A stretch of DNA of 64,000 nucleotides from contig JBEKZS010000014.1 of assembly GCA_049509635.1 (NCBI GenBank), positions 1 through 64,000 on the forward strand, given 5' to 3'. The position numbers and the translations under genes were made by a program. The stretch's first letter is position 1. Each line of letters opens with the position of its first letter. Of this stretch, positions 35,709 to 44,711 are shown piece after piece. The stretch comes from Roseiarcus sp049509635. Lineage in GTDB: Bacteria; Pseudomonadota; Alphaproteobacteria; Rhizobiales; Beijerinckiaceae. The notes beneath the pieces were generated by a model. That model was not told the DNA's origin and did not search any database. It worked only from the letters and a program-made list of their open reading frames with translations.

Positions 35709-36662
35709 ATGCGACTGGTCTCCGCCGGCGAAATCGACGCCGCGCTCGACTTTCCCGCCCTGATCGACGCGCTCGCGCTGGCCTTTGCCGGCGGGACGAT
35801 CGCGCCGGCGCGGCACCATCACGCGATCGCCCGCGCCTCAGGCGTCGCGGCGAGCCATCTGCTGATGCCGGCCTGGACCGGGGAGGACGCGCCGGGCGGC
35901 GCCTATCTCGGGGTCAAGATCGTCAATGTCTTCCCCGCCAACGGCGCGCTCGGCCTGCCCGCGGTGCTCGGCGTCTACGTGCTGCAATCGGGCGCGACCG
36001 GCGAACCGCTCGCCGTGCTGGACGGCGCGCGGCTCACCCACTGGCGCACCGCCGCCGCTTCCGCGCTCGCCGCGCGCTTCCTGGCGCGCGAGGACGCGCG
36101 CCGGCTGCTGATCGTCGGCGCCGGCGCCCTGGCGCCGTTCCTCGCGCGCGCGCATGCGGCGGTCCGGCCGATCGAGGAGGTGACGATCTGGAACCACAGG
36201 CCCGCCGGCGCGGAACGTCTGGCCGCCTCGCTCGCGGGCGAAGGTTGGGCCGTCGCGGTCGCCGCGGACCTCGAGCAGGCGGCGCGCGATGCGGATGTCA
36301 TCTCCTGCGCGACGCTTTCCGCGGCGCCGCTGATCTTGGGCGCCTGGCTGCGGCCCGGCCAGCACCTCGATCTCGTCGGCGCGTTCAATCTCGCGATGCG
36401 CGAGGCCGACGACGAGGCGCTGCGCCGTTCGCGCGTGTTCGTCGACACCGACGCCGCGCTGAGCGAGGGCGGCGACGTCGCGCTCGCCCTGCGCGCGGGC
36501 GCCATCGATCCCGCGCACGTCGTCGCCGATCTCGGCGCGCTGTGCCGGGGCGCGGCGGGACGCACGGGGCTCGACGAGATCACGCTGTTCAAGTCGGTGG
36601 GCGCGGCGCTGGAGGATCTGGCGGCGGCGATGCTGGTGTGGCGAAACCTGCCGACGCCTTGA
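35709..36662 (+). CDS. ornithine cyclodeaminase/mu-crystallin family protein
   Basis: NAD(P)-binding protein of 317 residues related to ornithine cyclodeaminase, alanine dehydrogenase and mu-crystallin. Family features: GAYLGVKIVNVFPAN with the substrate-binding Lys, LDGARLTHWRTAAASALAA, the dinucleotide loop LLIVGAGALAPFLARAH, and HLDLVGAFNLAMREADDEAL. The exact amino or imino acid substrate varies widely in the family and is not set here. It sits between lapA and trpF. Confidence 0.85.
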   Translation: MRLVSAGEIDAALDFPALIDALALAFAGGTIAPARHHHAIARASGVAASHLLMPAWTGEDAPGGAYLGVKIVNVFPANGALGLPAVLGVYVLQSGATGEPLAVLDGARLTHWRTAAASALAARFLAREDARRLLIVGAGALAPFLARAHAAVRPIEEVTIWNHRPAGAERLAASLAGEGWAVAVAADLEQAARDADVISCATLSAAPLILGAWLRPGQHLDLVGAFNLAMREADDEALRRSRVFVDTDAALSEGGDVALALRAGAIDPAHVVADLGALCRGAAGRTGLDEITLFKSVGAALEDLAAAMLVWRNLPTP

Positions 36663-36708
36663 CTTCGCGGCTTTTGACAAGCGGCGCAGATTGACGGAAA
36701 GGAGCACG

Positions 36709-37403
36709 GTGTCTGCGATCATCAAAATCTGCGGGCTTTCGACCGCGCCGACGCTCGACGCCACGCTCGACGCGGGCGCCGACGTCGTCGGCTTCGTCTT
36801 CTTCGAGAGAAGTCCGCGCCATCTCGGGCTCGACGCCGCGCGCGCGCTCGCGGACCGGGCGCGCGGCCGCGCGAGGATCGCCGCGCTGACCGTGGACGCC
36901 CCGGATGCGACGCTGGAGGCGATCGTCGCCGCCGTCGCGCCCGACTTCCTGCAATTGCATGGCCGTGAGACGCCGGCGCGGGTGATCGAACTCAAGCGCC
37001 GGTTCGGTCTGCCGGCGATCAAGGCGATCGGCGTCAGCGGCGCCGGCGACCTCGCCGCGGCCGGGGCTTACGCCGAAGCGGCGGACCGCTTCCTGTTCGA
37101 CGCCAAGGCGCCGCGGGACGCGCGCCATCCCGGCGGCAACGGGCTCGCGTTCGACTGGCGGCTGCTTGCCGGGCTCGAGTCGCCACGCCCCTGGCTGTTG
37201 TCGGGCGGCCTCGATCCGGGCAATGTCGCGGAGGCGATCGCGATCACCGGAGCGCGCGGCGTCGACGTGTCGTCCGGGGTCGAGAGCGCGCCGGGCGTAA
37301 AGGACATCGCTCGGATCGCAGCCTTCGTTGCCGCGGCGCGCGCCGCCTTCGCCCGCGCCGGTGGCGGGATGTCCGGGCGCCCGAAGCCGGAGGGGAGAGT
37401 CGC

Positions 37404-37407
<4 letters not shown>
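36709..37407 (+). CDS. trpF: phosphoribosylanthranilate isomerase
   Basis: Third step of tryptophan biosynthesis, an Amadori rearrangement in a TIM barrel of 232 residues. IKICGLSTAPTLDATLDAGAD carries the catalytic Cys (KICGL), and DFLQLHGRE, FLFDAK and LSGGLDPGNVAEAI supply the catalytic Asp and phosphate-binding loops. GTG 36709 is preferred: AGGAG at 36699-36703 is well spaced, while the upstream TTG 36691 has no site. Its stop overlaps the trpB GTG start. Confidence 0.96.
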
Positions 37408-38624
<1,217 letters not shown>

Positions 38625-38669
38625 CCCCGGCCGTTTCCCCACGCCGCCCCGCCATGCTAACCACCCGCC

Positions 38670-39506
38670 ATGACCACTCGCATCGACACGCGGTTCGCCG
38701 CCCTGCGCCATGACGGGCGCGCCGCCCTGGTGACCTTCGTCATGGCCGGCGACCCCGACCCCGCCACTTCGCTCGCCATTCTGAAGGCGCTTCCGGCCGC
38801 CGGCGCCGACATCATCGAGATCGGCATGCCGTTCACCGACCCGATGGCCGACGGACCGGCGATCCAGGCCGCGGGGCTGCGCGCGCTTCGCGCCGGGCAG
38901 ACGATGCGCCGCACGCTGGGGCTCGCCGCCGAATTCCGGAAGGGCGACGCGAGGACGCCGCTGATCCTGATGGGCTATTATAATCCGATCTACGTCTACG
39001 GCGTCGACGCCTTCCTGCGCGATGCGGGCGAAGCGGGCGTCGACGGCCTCATCGTCGTCGATCTGCCGCCCGAAGAGGACGAGGAGCTGTGCCTGCCCGC
39101 GCTGAAGGCGGGGCTGAACTTCATCCGCCTCGCGACCCCGACCACCGACGACCGACGCCTGCCGGCCGTGCTCGCGAACACCTCCGGCTTCGTCTATTAC
39201 GTCTCGATCGCGGGCGTGACCGGCGCGGCGGCGCCCGACTCGCGCGACGTCGGCGCGGCGGTTGCGCGGATCAAGGCGCATACCCATTTGCCAGTGGCGG
39301 TCGGATTCGGCGTCAAGGACGCCGCGAGCGCGGCCGGGATCGCGGGAATCGCTGACGGCGTGGTGGTCGGCACGGCGATCGTCGAAGCGTTGCGCGGCTC
39401 GCTCGTCGACGGCGAGGCGAGCGCGGCGACGCTCCCGGCGGTGACCGGCCTCGTCGGCGCCATCGCGAGGGGCGTGCGCAGCGCAGCGCGGAGTCTCGTC
39501 CGCTGA
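38670..39506 (+). CDS. trpA: tryptophan synthase alpha chain
   Basis: Cleaves indole-3-glycerol phosphate to indole; 278-residue TIM barrel. The catalytic Glu is in DIIEIGMPFTDPMADGPAIQ, the catalytic Asp in GLIVVDLPPEED, and the phosphate-binding loop is VGFGVKDA...VVVGTAIVE. Preceded by trpB (45-bp gap) and followed by accD 28 bp later. Confidence 0.98.
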   Translation: MTTRIDTRFAALRHDGRAALVTFVMAGDPDPATSLAILKALPAAGADIIEIGMPFTDPMADGPAIQAAGLRALRAGQTMRRTLGLAAEFRKGDARTPLILMGYYNPIYVYGVDAFLRDAGEAGVDGLIVVDLPPEEDEELCLPALKAGLNFIRLATPTTDDRRLPAVLANTSGFVYYVSIAGVTGAAAPDSRDVGAAVARIKAHTHLPVAVGFGVKDAASAAGIAGIADGVVVGTAIVEALRGSLVDGEASAATLPAVTGLVGAIARGVRSAARSLVR

Positions 39507-39534
39507 CGGCGGCCGGGCGCATGAAGGGATGGCG

Positions 39535-40413
39535 ATGAACTGGATTTCCAATGTCGTGCCGCCGAAGATCCGGTCCTTCCTCAGGCGCGAGACGCCGGAG
39601 AACCTCTGGGTCAAATGCCCGGAGAGCGGCCAGCTCGTGTTCCACAAGGACCTCGAGGCCAATCTGTTCGTCGTCCCGGGCTCGGGCTACCACATGGCGA
39701 TCGGCGCCAGGGCGCGGCTCGCCAGCCTGTTCGATGGCGCGCGCTGGGACGAACTGCCGACGCCGGAGGTTCCCGCCGATCCCCTGAGGTTTCGCGACAT
39801 CAAGCGCTATTCCGAGCGGCTCAAGGAATACCGGCTCAAGACCGGCGCGCCCGATGCGATCACCCTCGCGATCGGCCGGCTGGAAGGGCTGGCGGTCACC
39901 GTCGCGGTCCAGGATTTCGCCTTCCAGGGCGGCACGCTCGGCATGGCGGCGGGCGAGGCGATCATCGCCGGCATGACGGCGGCGCTGGAGCGGCGCAGCC
40001 CGTTCATCATCTTCACCGCCTCGGGCGGCGCCCGCATGCAGGAGGGGATGTTCGCGCTGATGCAGATGCCGCGCACCACCGTCGCCGTGCGGCAGCTGCG
40101 GGCGGCCGGCCTGCCCTATATCGTCGTGCTGACCAATCCGACGACCGGCGGCGTCACCGCCTCCTATGCGATGCTCGGCGACATCCACATCGCCGAGCCG
40201 GGCGCGGTGATCGGCTTCGCCGGCGCGCGGGTCATCGAGCAGACGATCCGCGAGCGGCTTCCCGAGGGCTTCCAGCGCGCCGAATATCTCAAGGCGCACG
40301 GGATGGTCGACATGGTCGCGCCGCGCGCCGAACTGCGCCCGTTGCTCGCCCGGCTGTGCCGGCTCCTCACCCACGCGCCCGAGGCGAACCGGCCGGAGCC
40401 GGCGGCGGCGTGA
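39535..40413 (+). CDS. accD: acetyl-CoA carboxylase carboxyltransferase beta subunit
   Basis: Transfers carboxyl from biotin to acetyl-CoA with AccA, the first step of fatty acid synthesis; 292 residues. The core motifs GGTLGMAAGEAII, SGGARMQEG, LTNPTTGGVTASYAMLGD and GFAGARVIEQTIRE are intact. The N-terminal zinc ribbon that E. coli AccD carries is absent: only one Cys remains in WVKCPESGQLVF, which I recall as normal for Hyphomicrobiales. ATG 39535 is spaced well after AAGGG; ATG 39529 is the alternative. Confidence 0.96.
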   Translation: MNWISNVVPPKIRSFLRRETPENLWVKCPESGQLVFHKDLEANLFVVPGSGYHMAIGARARLASLFDGARWDELPTPEVPADPLRFRDIKRYSERLKEYRLKTGAPDAITLAIGRLEGLAVTVAVQDFAFQGGTLGMAAGEAIIAGMTAALERRSPFIIFTASGGARMQEGMFALMQMPRTTVAVRQLRAAGLPYIVVLTNPTTGGVTASYAMLGDIHIAEPGAVIGFAGARVIEQTIRERLPEGFQRAEYLKAHGMVDMVAPRAELRPLLARLCRLLTHAPEANRPEPAAA

Positions 40414-40465
40414 GTCCATCCCGCATCGCCGCTTCCATCCCGACCGGCGCGACAGGACGCAAGGC

Positions 40466-41770
40466 ATGAGCCCTCAGGACGCGATCGTGTCGCGCTTCGC
40501 CCCGCTGCATCCCAAGCGGATCGACCTCTCGCTGGGCCGGATCGAGCGTCTGCTCGCCGAACTCGGCGCGCCGCAGAGCCGGCTGCCGCCGGTCGTCCAT
40601 GTCGCGGGCACCAACGGCAAGGGCTCGACGATCGCCTTCATGCGCGCCGCGCTGGAGGCTGCGGGCAAGCGGGTGCACGTCTATACCTCGCCGCATCTGA
40701 TCCGGTTCAACGAGCGGATCCGGCTCGCCGGCTCGCTGGTCGAGGACGAGCGCATGTTTCATGCGTTCGACCGCTGCGAAACGATCAATTCGGGCCAATC
40801 GATCTCGGTGTTCGAGATCACGACGGCGGCGGCATTGCTGCTGTTCAGCGAGACGCCGGCCGACTACCTGCTGCTCGAGGTCGGTCTGGGAGGGCGCTAC
40901 GACGCCACCAACGTCATCGATCGGCCGGCTGCGACCGTGATCACGCCGGTCTCGATCGACCATCCCGAGTTTCTCGGCGAGACCGTCGAAAAGATCGCCT
41001 ATGAGAAGGCCGGCATCCTCAAGCGGGGCGCGGCGGCGATCGTCGCCGAACAGGACGCCCGCGCACTCGCGGTGATCGAACGCGAGGCGCTGCGAGTCGG
41101 CGCGCGGACGATCGTCGCCGGTCGCGATTTCACGATGCACGAGGAGAACGGCCGGCTGGTGTTCGAGGACGCGATCGGCCTCGTCGACCTTCCCCTGCCG
41201 CGTCTGCCCGGCCGCCACCAGCACGTCAACGCCGCGACCGCGCTCGCCGCGCTGCGCGCGATCGAGCCCGATTTCAGCGCGCGCGTGCTGGAGCGCGGCC
41301 TTTCCGAGGCCGACTGGCCCGCCCGCCTGCAGCGGCTGCGCAGCGGCCGCCTCGTCGATCTCGCGCCCGATCGCGCCGAACTCTGGCTCGACGGCGGCCA
41401 CAACGAGGAGGGCGGGCGCGCGCTCGCCCAGGCGATGGCCGATTTCGAGGACCAGGCGCCGCGCCCGCTCGCGCTGATTTGCGGCACGCTCAACACCAAG
41501 GACACCGCCGGCTTCCTCCGCCATTTCAAGGGCCTCGCCCAGGAGACGCTCGCCGTGCCGATCGTCGGCGACCATGCGGGGCGCTCCGCCGAGGAAGTCG
41601 CCGCCTTCGCCCAGAGCGTCGGTCTCGACGCCGCCGCCTGCGCGAGCGTCGAAGCCGCGCTGCGGTTTCTGGCGGCGAGGGACTGGGCCGTGCCGCCACG
41701 GATTCTGATCGCCGGATCGCTGTATCTGGCGGGGCTGGTGCTGGAGGCGAATGGGACGCTGTTGAGGTGA
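40466..41770 (+). CDS. folC: bifunctional folylpolyglutamate/dihydrofolate synthase
   Basis: Adds glutamates to folates and makes dihydrofolate; Mur-ligase-family ATPase of 434 residues. The P-loop HVAGTNGKGSTIAFM is at about 45-59, then VYTSPHLIRFNERIR, LEVGLGGRYDATNV with the metal-binding region, SIDHPEFLGETVEKIAYEKAGI, and the C-terminal DGGHNEEGG. It ends the trpFBA-accD-folC run. The DNA beyond it shows a broken antitoxin gene. Confidence 0.96.
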   Translation: MSPQDAIVSRFAPLHPKRIDLSLGRIERLLAELGAPQSRLPPVVHVAGTNGKGSTIAFMRAALEAAGKRVHVYTSPHLIRFNERIRLAGSLVEDERMFHAFDRCETINSGQSISVFEITTAAALLLFSETPADYLLLEVGLGGRYDATNVIDRPAATVITPVSIDHPEFLGETVEKIAYEKAGILKRGAAAIVAEQDARALAVIEREALRVGARTIVAGRDFTMHEENGRLVFEDAIGLVDLPLPRLPGRHQHVNAATALAALRAIEPDFSARVLERGLSEADWPARLQRLRSGRLVDLAPDRAELWLDGGHNEEGGRALAQAMADFEDQAPRPLALICGTLNTKDTAGFLRHFKGLAQETLAVPIVGDHAGRSAEEVAAFAQSVGLDAAACASVEAALRFLAARDWAVPPRILIAGSLYLAGLVLEANGTLLR

Positions 41771-41832
41771 ACGCCTGCGTCCGTGGACCGATCGACCGTC
41801 ATGCGGCCGGCGGTCGAATCAGAGCGAAACGG

Positions 41833-42100
41833 ATGCGCGAAATTGAACTTGAAGCCGACACGGCGCCGCCCTCAGCCTTGGTCGACGACGCATTGAGGGG
41901 CGAGGAGCTCGCGATCACAAGGCGGGGCCGCAAGATAGGCGGTATTGATTTCCTGGACGACGTGGGAGCGCCTGGCGAACGCGCCAAGCTTGGGATGGCT
42001 TCTCGCCTCGTCTCCTCTCGGGGAAGGCGACATTCTGGAGCCTGGCCGCGAGCCGGTGCGAGACGCAGACCGGAATCAGGACCCTCCAGAGCGGCTTTGA
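41833..42100 (+). pseudogene. Phd/YefM-type antitoxin, frameshifted
   Basis: From ATG 41833 the frame reads MREIELEADTAPP then SALVDDALRGEELAITRRGRKI, the DNA-binding half of a prevent-host-death antitoxin. Near 41940 the frame must shift by one base, after which the text VLISWTTWERLANAPSLGWL and LASSPLGEGDILEPGREP completes the family C-terminus, ending at TGA 42098-42100. One missing base in GGCGGTATTG would explain it. No matching toxin gene follows, so this is probably a decaying orphan. Confidence 0.7.
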
Positions 42101-42174
42101 CACTCGTTCGTTGTTGCGCGCAGGGTCTGTCTTGTGCGGGCGAACGCAAGCATCGCCGCGGCGACGCCTGAGCA

Positions 42175-42495
42175 TCAGGCGATGGCGTCCAACCCCTTGC
42201 CGCGGACAAGAGCGAGCAGCTTCAATGAGGGCCCGCTTGGCCGCTTGGCGCCGCGTTCCCAATCGCTGACCAGTTTGGTCCCGACGTTGATATGGCGCGC
42301 CAGCACGGCCTGACTGATCCCTTCGCGTTCGCGCAGCGCCTGAATTTCCTCGCCGGACATGGGCTCCACTTTCGTCAGGCAAAAGGCGTCGATGTCACGC
42401 ATCGTCGCCTTGTCGAGCGCGCCGACGTCGTGCAGCGCCGTCGCGGTCTTGCGCAGAACCTCGAGGCGGCGGTTACGATGGTTCGTTTTCGTCAT
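42175..42495 (-). CDS. XRE-family antitoxin (NadS/HigA-like)
   Basis: A 106-residue DNA-binding protein. The helix-turn-helix region GEEIQALREREGISQAVLAR followed by VSDWERGAKRPSG (about residues 55-90) is typical of antitoxins paired with RelE/HigB toxins. ATG 42495 is chosen to match family length. Its start lies 23 bases inside the toxin gene, so toxin is made first and antitoxin second, as in higBA-type operons. It would neutralise the toxin and repress the operon through the operator at 42876. Confidence 0.85.
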   Translation of the reverse strand: MTKTNHRNRRLEVLRKTATALHDVGALDKATMRDIDAFCLTKVEPMSGEEIQALREREGISQAVLARHINVGTKLVSDWERGAKRPSGPSLKLLALVRGKGLDAIA

Positions 42496-42862
42496 GACGC
42501 GTGACTTCCGTGATCTCCTGCCGATAGGCCAATGTTGCGAGCGCTGCGGCATCCAGCTTCAGAAACGACTTCGCGATCAACCGCCAAAATTTCAGTTCGT
42601 CCGATCCGATATTGGCGCGCTCGTTCTTGGCGAAGCCATGGATGAAGACCGCCCTGTCCTTCTCGCGAAAGGCCATCAACGTTCGGTAGCCGCCGCTCCG
42701 ACCCTGACCTGCTCTCGCGATCCGTTGCTTGATCAGGCCGCCGCCGAGGTCGGCGTCGATCAGACCACCGCCCGCCCGTTCTGCGGCTTCGCGTAACCGT
42801 TCATCGACAATGTCCTCCTGTCGTGCGAAGCGCGTGAACTCCTCAGTTTTGAAAATCCTCAC
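42473..42862 (-). CDS. RelE/HigB-type toxin
   Basis: A 129-residue protein of the RelE superfamily, expected to be a ribosome-dependent mRNA endonuclease. It opens MRIFKTEEFTRFARQEDI and has the conserved core GLIKQRIARAGQGRSGGYRT followed by LMAFREKDRAVFIHGFAKNE, with basic residues suited to RNA cleavage. The frame is intact, and an intact antitoxin overlaps its 3' end, so the pair is likely functional. Confidence 0.85.
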   Translation of the reverse strand: MRIFKTEEFTRFARQEDIVDERLREAAERAGGGLIDADLGGGLIKQRIARAGQGRSGGYRTLMAFREKDRAVFIHGFAKNERANIGSDELKFWRLIAKSFLKLDAAALATLAYRQEITEVTRHDENEPS

Positions 42863-42875
42863 GGCTTCCTAGACC

Positions 42876-42904
42876 TCACTATCTATCCTCCCCAGTAGGA
42901 TAGT
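42876..42904. promoter_or_regulatory. inverted-repeat operator of the toxin-antitoxin operon
   Basis: CTATCCT (42882-42888) pairs with AGGATAG (42896-42902) across seven bases. A second overlapping pairing of CACTATC (42876-42882) and GATAGTG (42898-42904) exists. It lies 14 to 42 bases ahead of the toxin start, where antitoxin-toxin complexes usually bind to repress their own operon. Confidence 0.65.
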
Positions 42905-42959
42905 GCAAGACCATTTCGGCCTGGATTACGACGTTCACGGTTCATCAATCCATGAACCA

Positions 42960-44624
42960 TCACGCGCCTTGCCCGAGCCCCCCCGCGAGCGCCCGCCCGA
43001 TCAGCGCCCGCGTCTCCTCGATCCCGTAGAGCGCGATGAACGAGCCGAGCCGCGGCCCGCGCTCCTCGCCGAGCAGCACCTGATAGATCATGTTGAACCA
43101 GTCGTTGGAGACCCCCGGCCGCTCCGGCGTCGCGCCCTTGGCGTTCATGTCCTGGTAGCGCGCAATCGGGCGGGCGAGGTCATAGAGGGCGTGCTGGATC
43201 GCCTCCGCGCTCGCGTCGGCGGGCAGCGCCGCCAGACTCGCCGACAGCGCTTCGAGCGCCGCGGCCTCGACCTCGTCGGCGAGCCGGTAGCGCTTCTTAG
43301 GCGCGACGAAGTCGCGGAAATAGGCCACAGCGTAGCGCACGAGACCGTCCAGCCGGGGATGGGTCGCGGGCGAGACCGACGGCGCGTAGCGGCGCAGAAA
43401 ACCCCAGAGAACCCCGGGATTCTCGGTGTTGGCGACCGCGGCCAGATTCAGCAGCATGCTGAACGAGATCGCCGTCTCCGCGTTCTGGCCGTGGACGAGC
43501 CGCTCGGGCGCCGGCGGCGCGCCGGCGTGGATGTGCCAGACCGGATTGCCGAGCCGCTCCTTCCACTCCTGGCGCGGATAGGCGTCGAGAAAGCCCAGAT
43601 ATTCGTCGACCGTGCGCGGGATGACGTCGAAATAGAGCCGCTTGGCGGCCATCGGCTTCTGGAACATGAACAGCGAGAGGCTCTCGGGGCTCGCGTAGGT
43701 CAGCCATTCGTCGATGGTCAGGCCGTTGCCCTTGGACTTGGAAATCTTCTGGCCCTTGTCGTCGAGGAAGAGCTCGTAGTTGAACCCCTCCGGCGGCTGG
43801 CCGCCGATCGCGCGCGCGATCTGCGAGGACAGCCTGACGGAATCGATGAGGTCCTTGCCGGCCATCTCGTAATCGACGCCGAGCGCGACCCAGCGCATCG
43901 CCCAGTCGGGCTTCCATTGCAGCTTGCAGCGCCCGCCGGTGACCGGCGTCTCGAACGCCTCGCCGGTGTCGGGATCGCGCCAGCTGATCGTGCCCGCGCC
44001 GGGGTCATGCCCGATCAGCGGAACCTGCATCACGACGCCCGTTCCGGGATGGATCGGCAGGAACGGCGAATAGGTGCCGGCGCGCTCCTCGCGCAGCGAA
44101 GGCAGCATGATCGCCTGCACCGCCTCGAAGCGCGCGAGCATGTGCAGCAACGCCGCGTCGAAGCGGCCGGACTTGTAATATTCGGCCGAGGAGGCGAATT
44201 CGTAGTCGAAACCGAAGTCGTCGAGGAATCGCCGCAGCCGCGCGTTGTTGTGGGCGGCGAAACTCTCGTATTCCCCGAACGGGTCGGGGACCTCGCTCAG
44301 CGGCTTGCCGAGATGGGCCGCGATCATCGCGCGGTTGGGGATGTTGTCGGGCGCCTTGCGGAGCCCGTCCATGTCGTCGGAAAACGCCAGCAGCCGCGTC
44401 TTGATCGCATCGCCGGTCAGCAGCCTGAACGCCTGCCGCACCATCGTCGTGCGCGCGACCTCGCCGAACGTGCCCATGTGCGGCAGTCCGGACGGGCCGT
44501 AGCCGGTTTCGAACAGGACTTCGCGTTGGCCGGTCCGCTCGACGCGCGCGATCAGCTTGCGCGCCTCCTCGAACGGCCAGGCCCGCGAAGACTGGGCGAC
44601 GTCGAGCGGAGCGTCGAAGTGCAT
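42960..44624 (-). CDS. lysK: lysyl-tRNA synthetase, class I
   Basis: Charges tRNA-Lys; 554 residues. This is the class I (LysK) form common in alphaproteobacteria rather than the class II LysS. The HIGH-like motif is SGLPHMGTF (about residues 45-53) and the KMSKS-like motif is KISKSKGNG (about 290-298). ATG 44624 gives the family start; a longer open frame continues upstream but is not conserved. A TTGACA promoter precedes it. Confidence 0.96.
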   Translation of the reverse strand: MHFDAPLDVAQSSRAWPFEEARKLIARVERTGQREVLFETGYGPSGLPHMGTFGEVARTTMVRQAFRLLTGDAIKTRLLAFSDDMDGLRKAPDNIPNRAMIAAHLGKPLSEVPDPFGEYESFAAHNNARLRRFLDDFGFDYEFASSAEYYKSGRFDAALLHMLARFEAVQAIMLPSLREERAGTYSPFLPIHPGTGVVMQVPLIGHDPGAGTISWRDPDTGEAFETPVTGGRCKLQWKPDWAMRWVALGVDYEMAGKDLIDSVRLSSQIARAIGGQPPEGFNYELFLDDKGQKISKSKGNGLTIDEWLTYASPESLSLFMFQKPMAAKRLYFDVIPRTVDEYLGFLDAYPRQEWKERLGNPVWHIHAGAPPAPERLVHGQNAETAISFSMLLNLAAVANTENPGVLWGFLRRYAPSVSPATHPRLDGLVRYAVAYFRDFVAPKKRYRLADEVEAAALEALSASLAALPADASAEAIQHALYDLARPIARYQDMNAKGATPERPGVSNDWFNMIYQVLLGEERGPRLGSFIALYGIEETRALIGRALAGGLGQGA

Positions 44625-44683
44625 CTCGAGACGTTCTCTCTCTGGCAGGCTCGAACCGGGGCCGCATCGGCCCGATCGCGCGC

Positions 44684-44711
44684 ACACTAGAAAGACCCGC
44701 CGCCATGTCAA
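44684..44711 (-). promoter_or_regulatory. probable sigma-70 promoter of lysK
   Basis: On the minus strand TTGACA (44711-44706), a 16-base spacer and TAGTGT (44689-44684) stand 60 bases ahead of lysK. The TTGACA overlaps the stop codon of the glycosyltransferase gene upstream. Confidence 0.6.

Noticed and set aside
39604..39700. Loss of the zinc ribbon in AccD as a defect
   Set aside because: From memory of related sequences, Hyphomicrobiales AccD commonly lacks these cysteines, so this is normal for the group.
41799..42209. Minus-strand open frame of 136 codons between folC and the antitoxin gene
   Set aside because: It is antisense to the Phd-like remnant, which reads as a real family on the plus strand.
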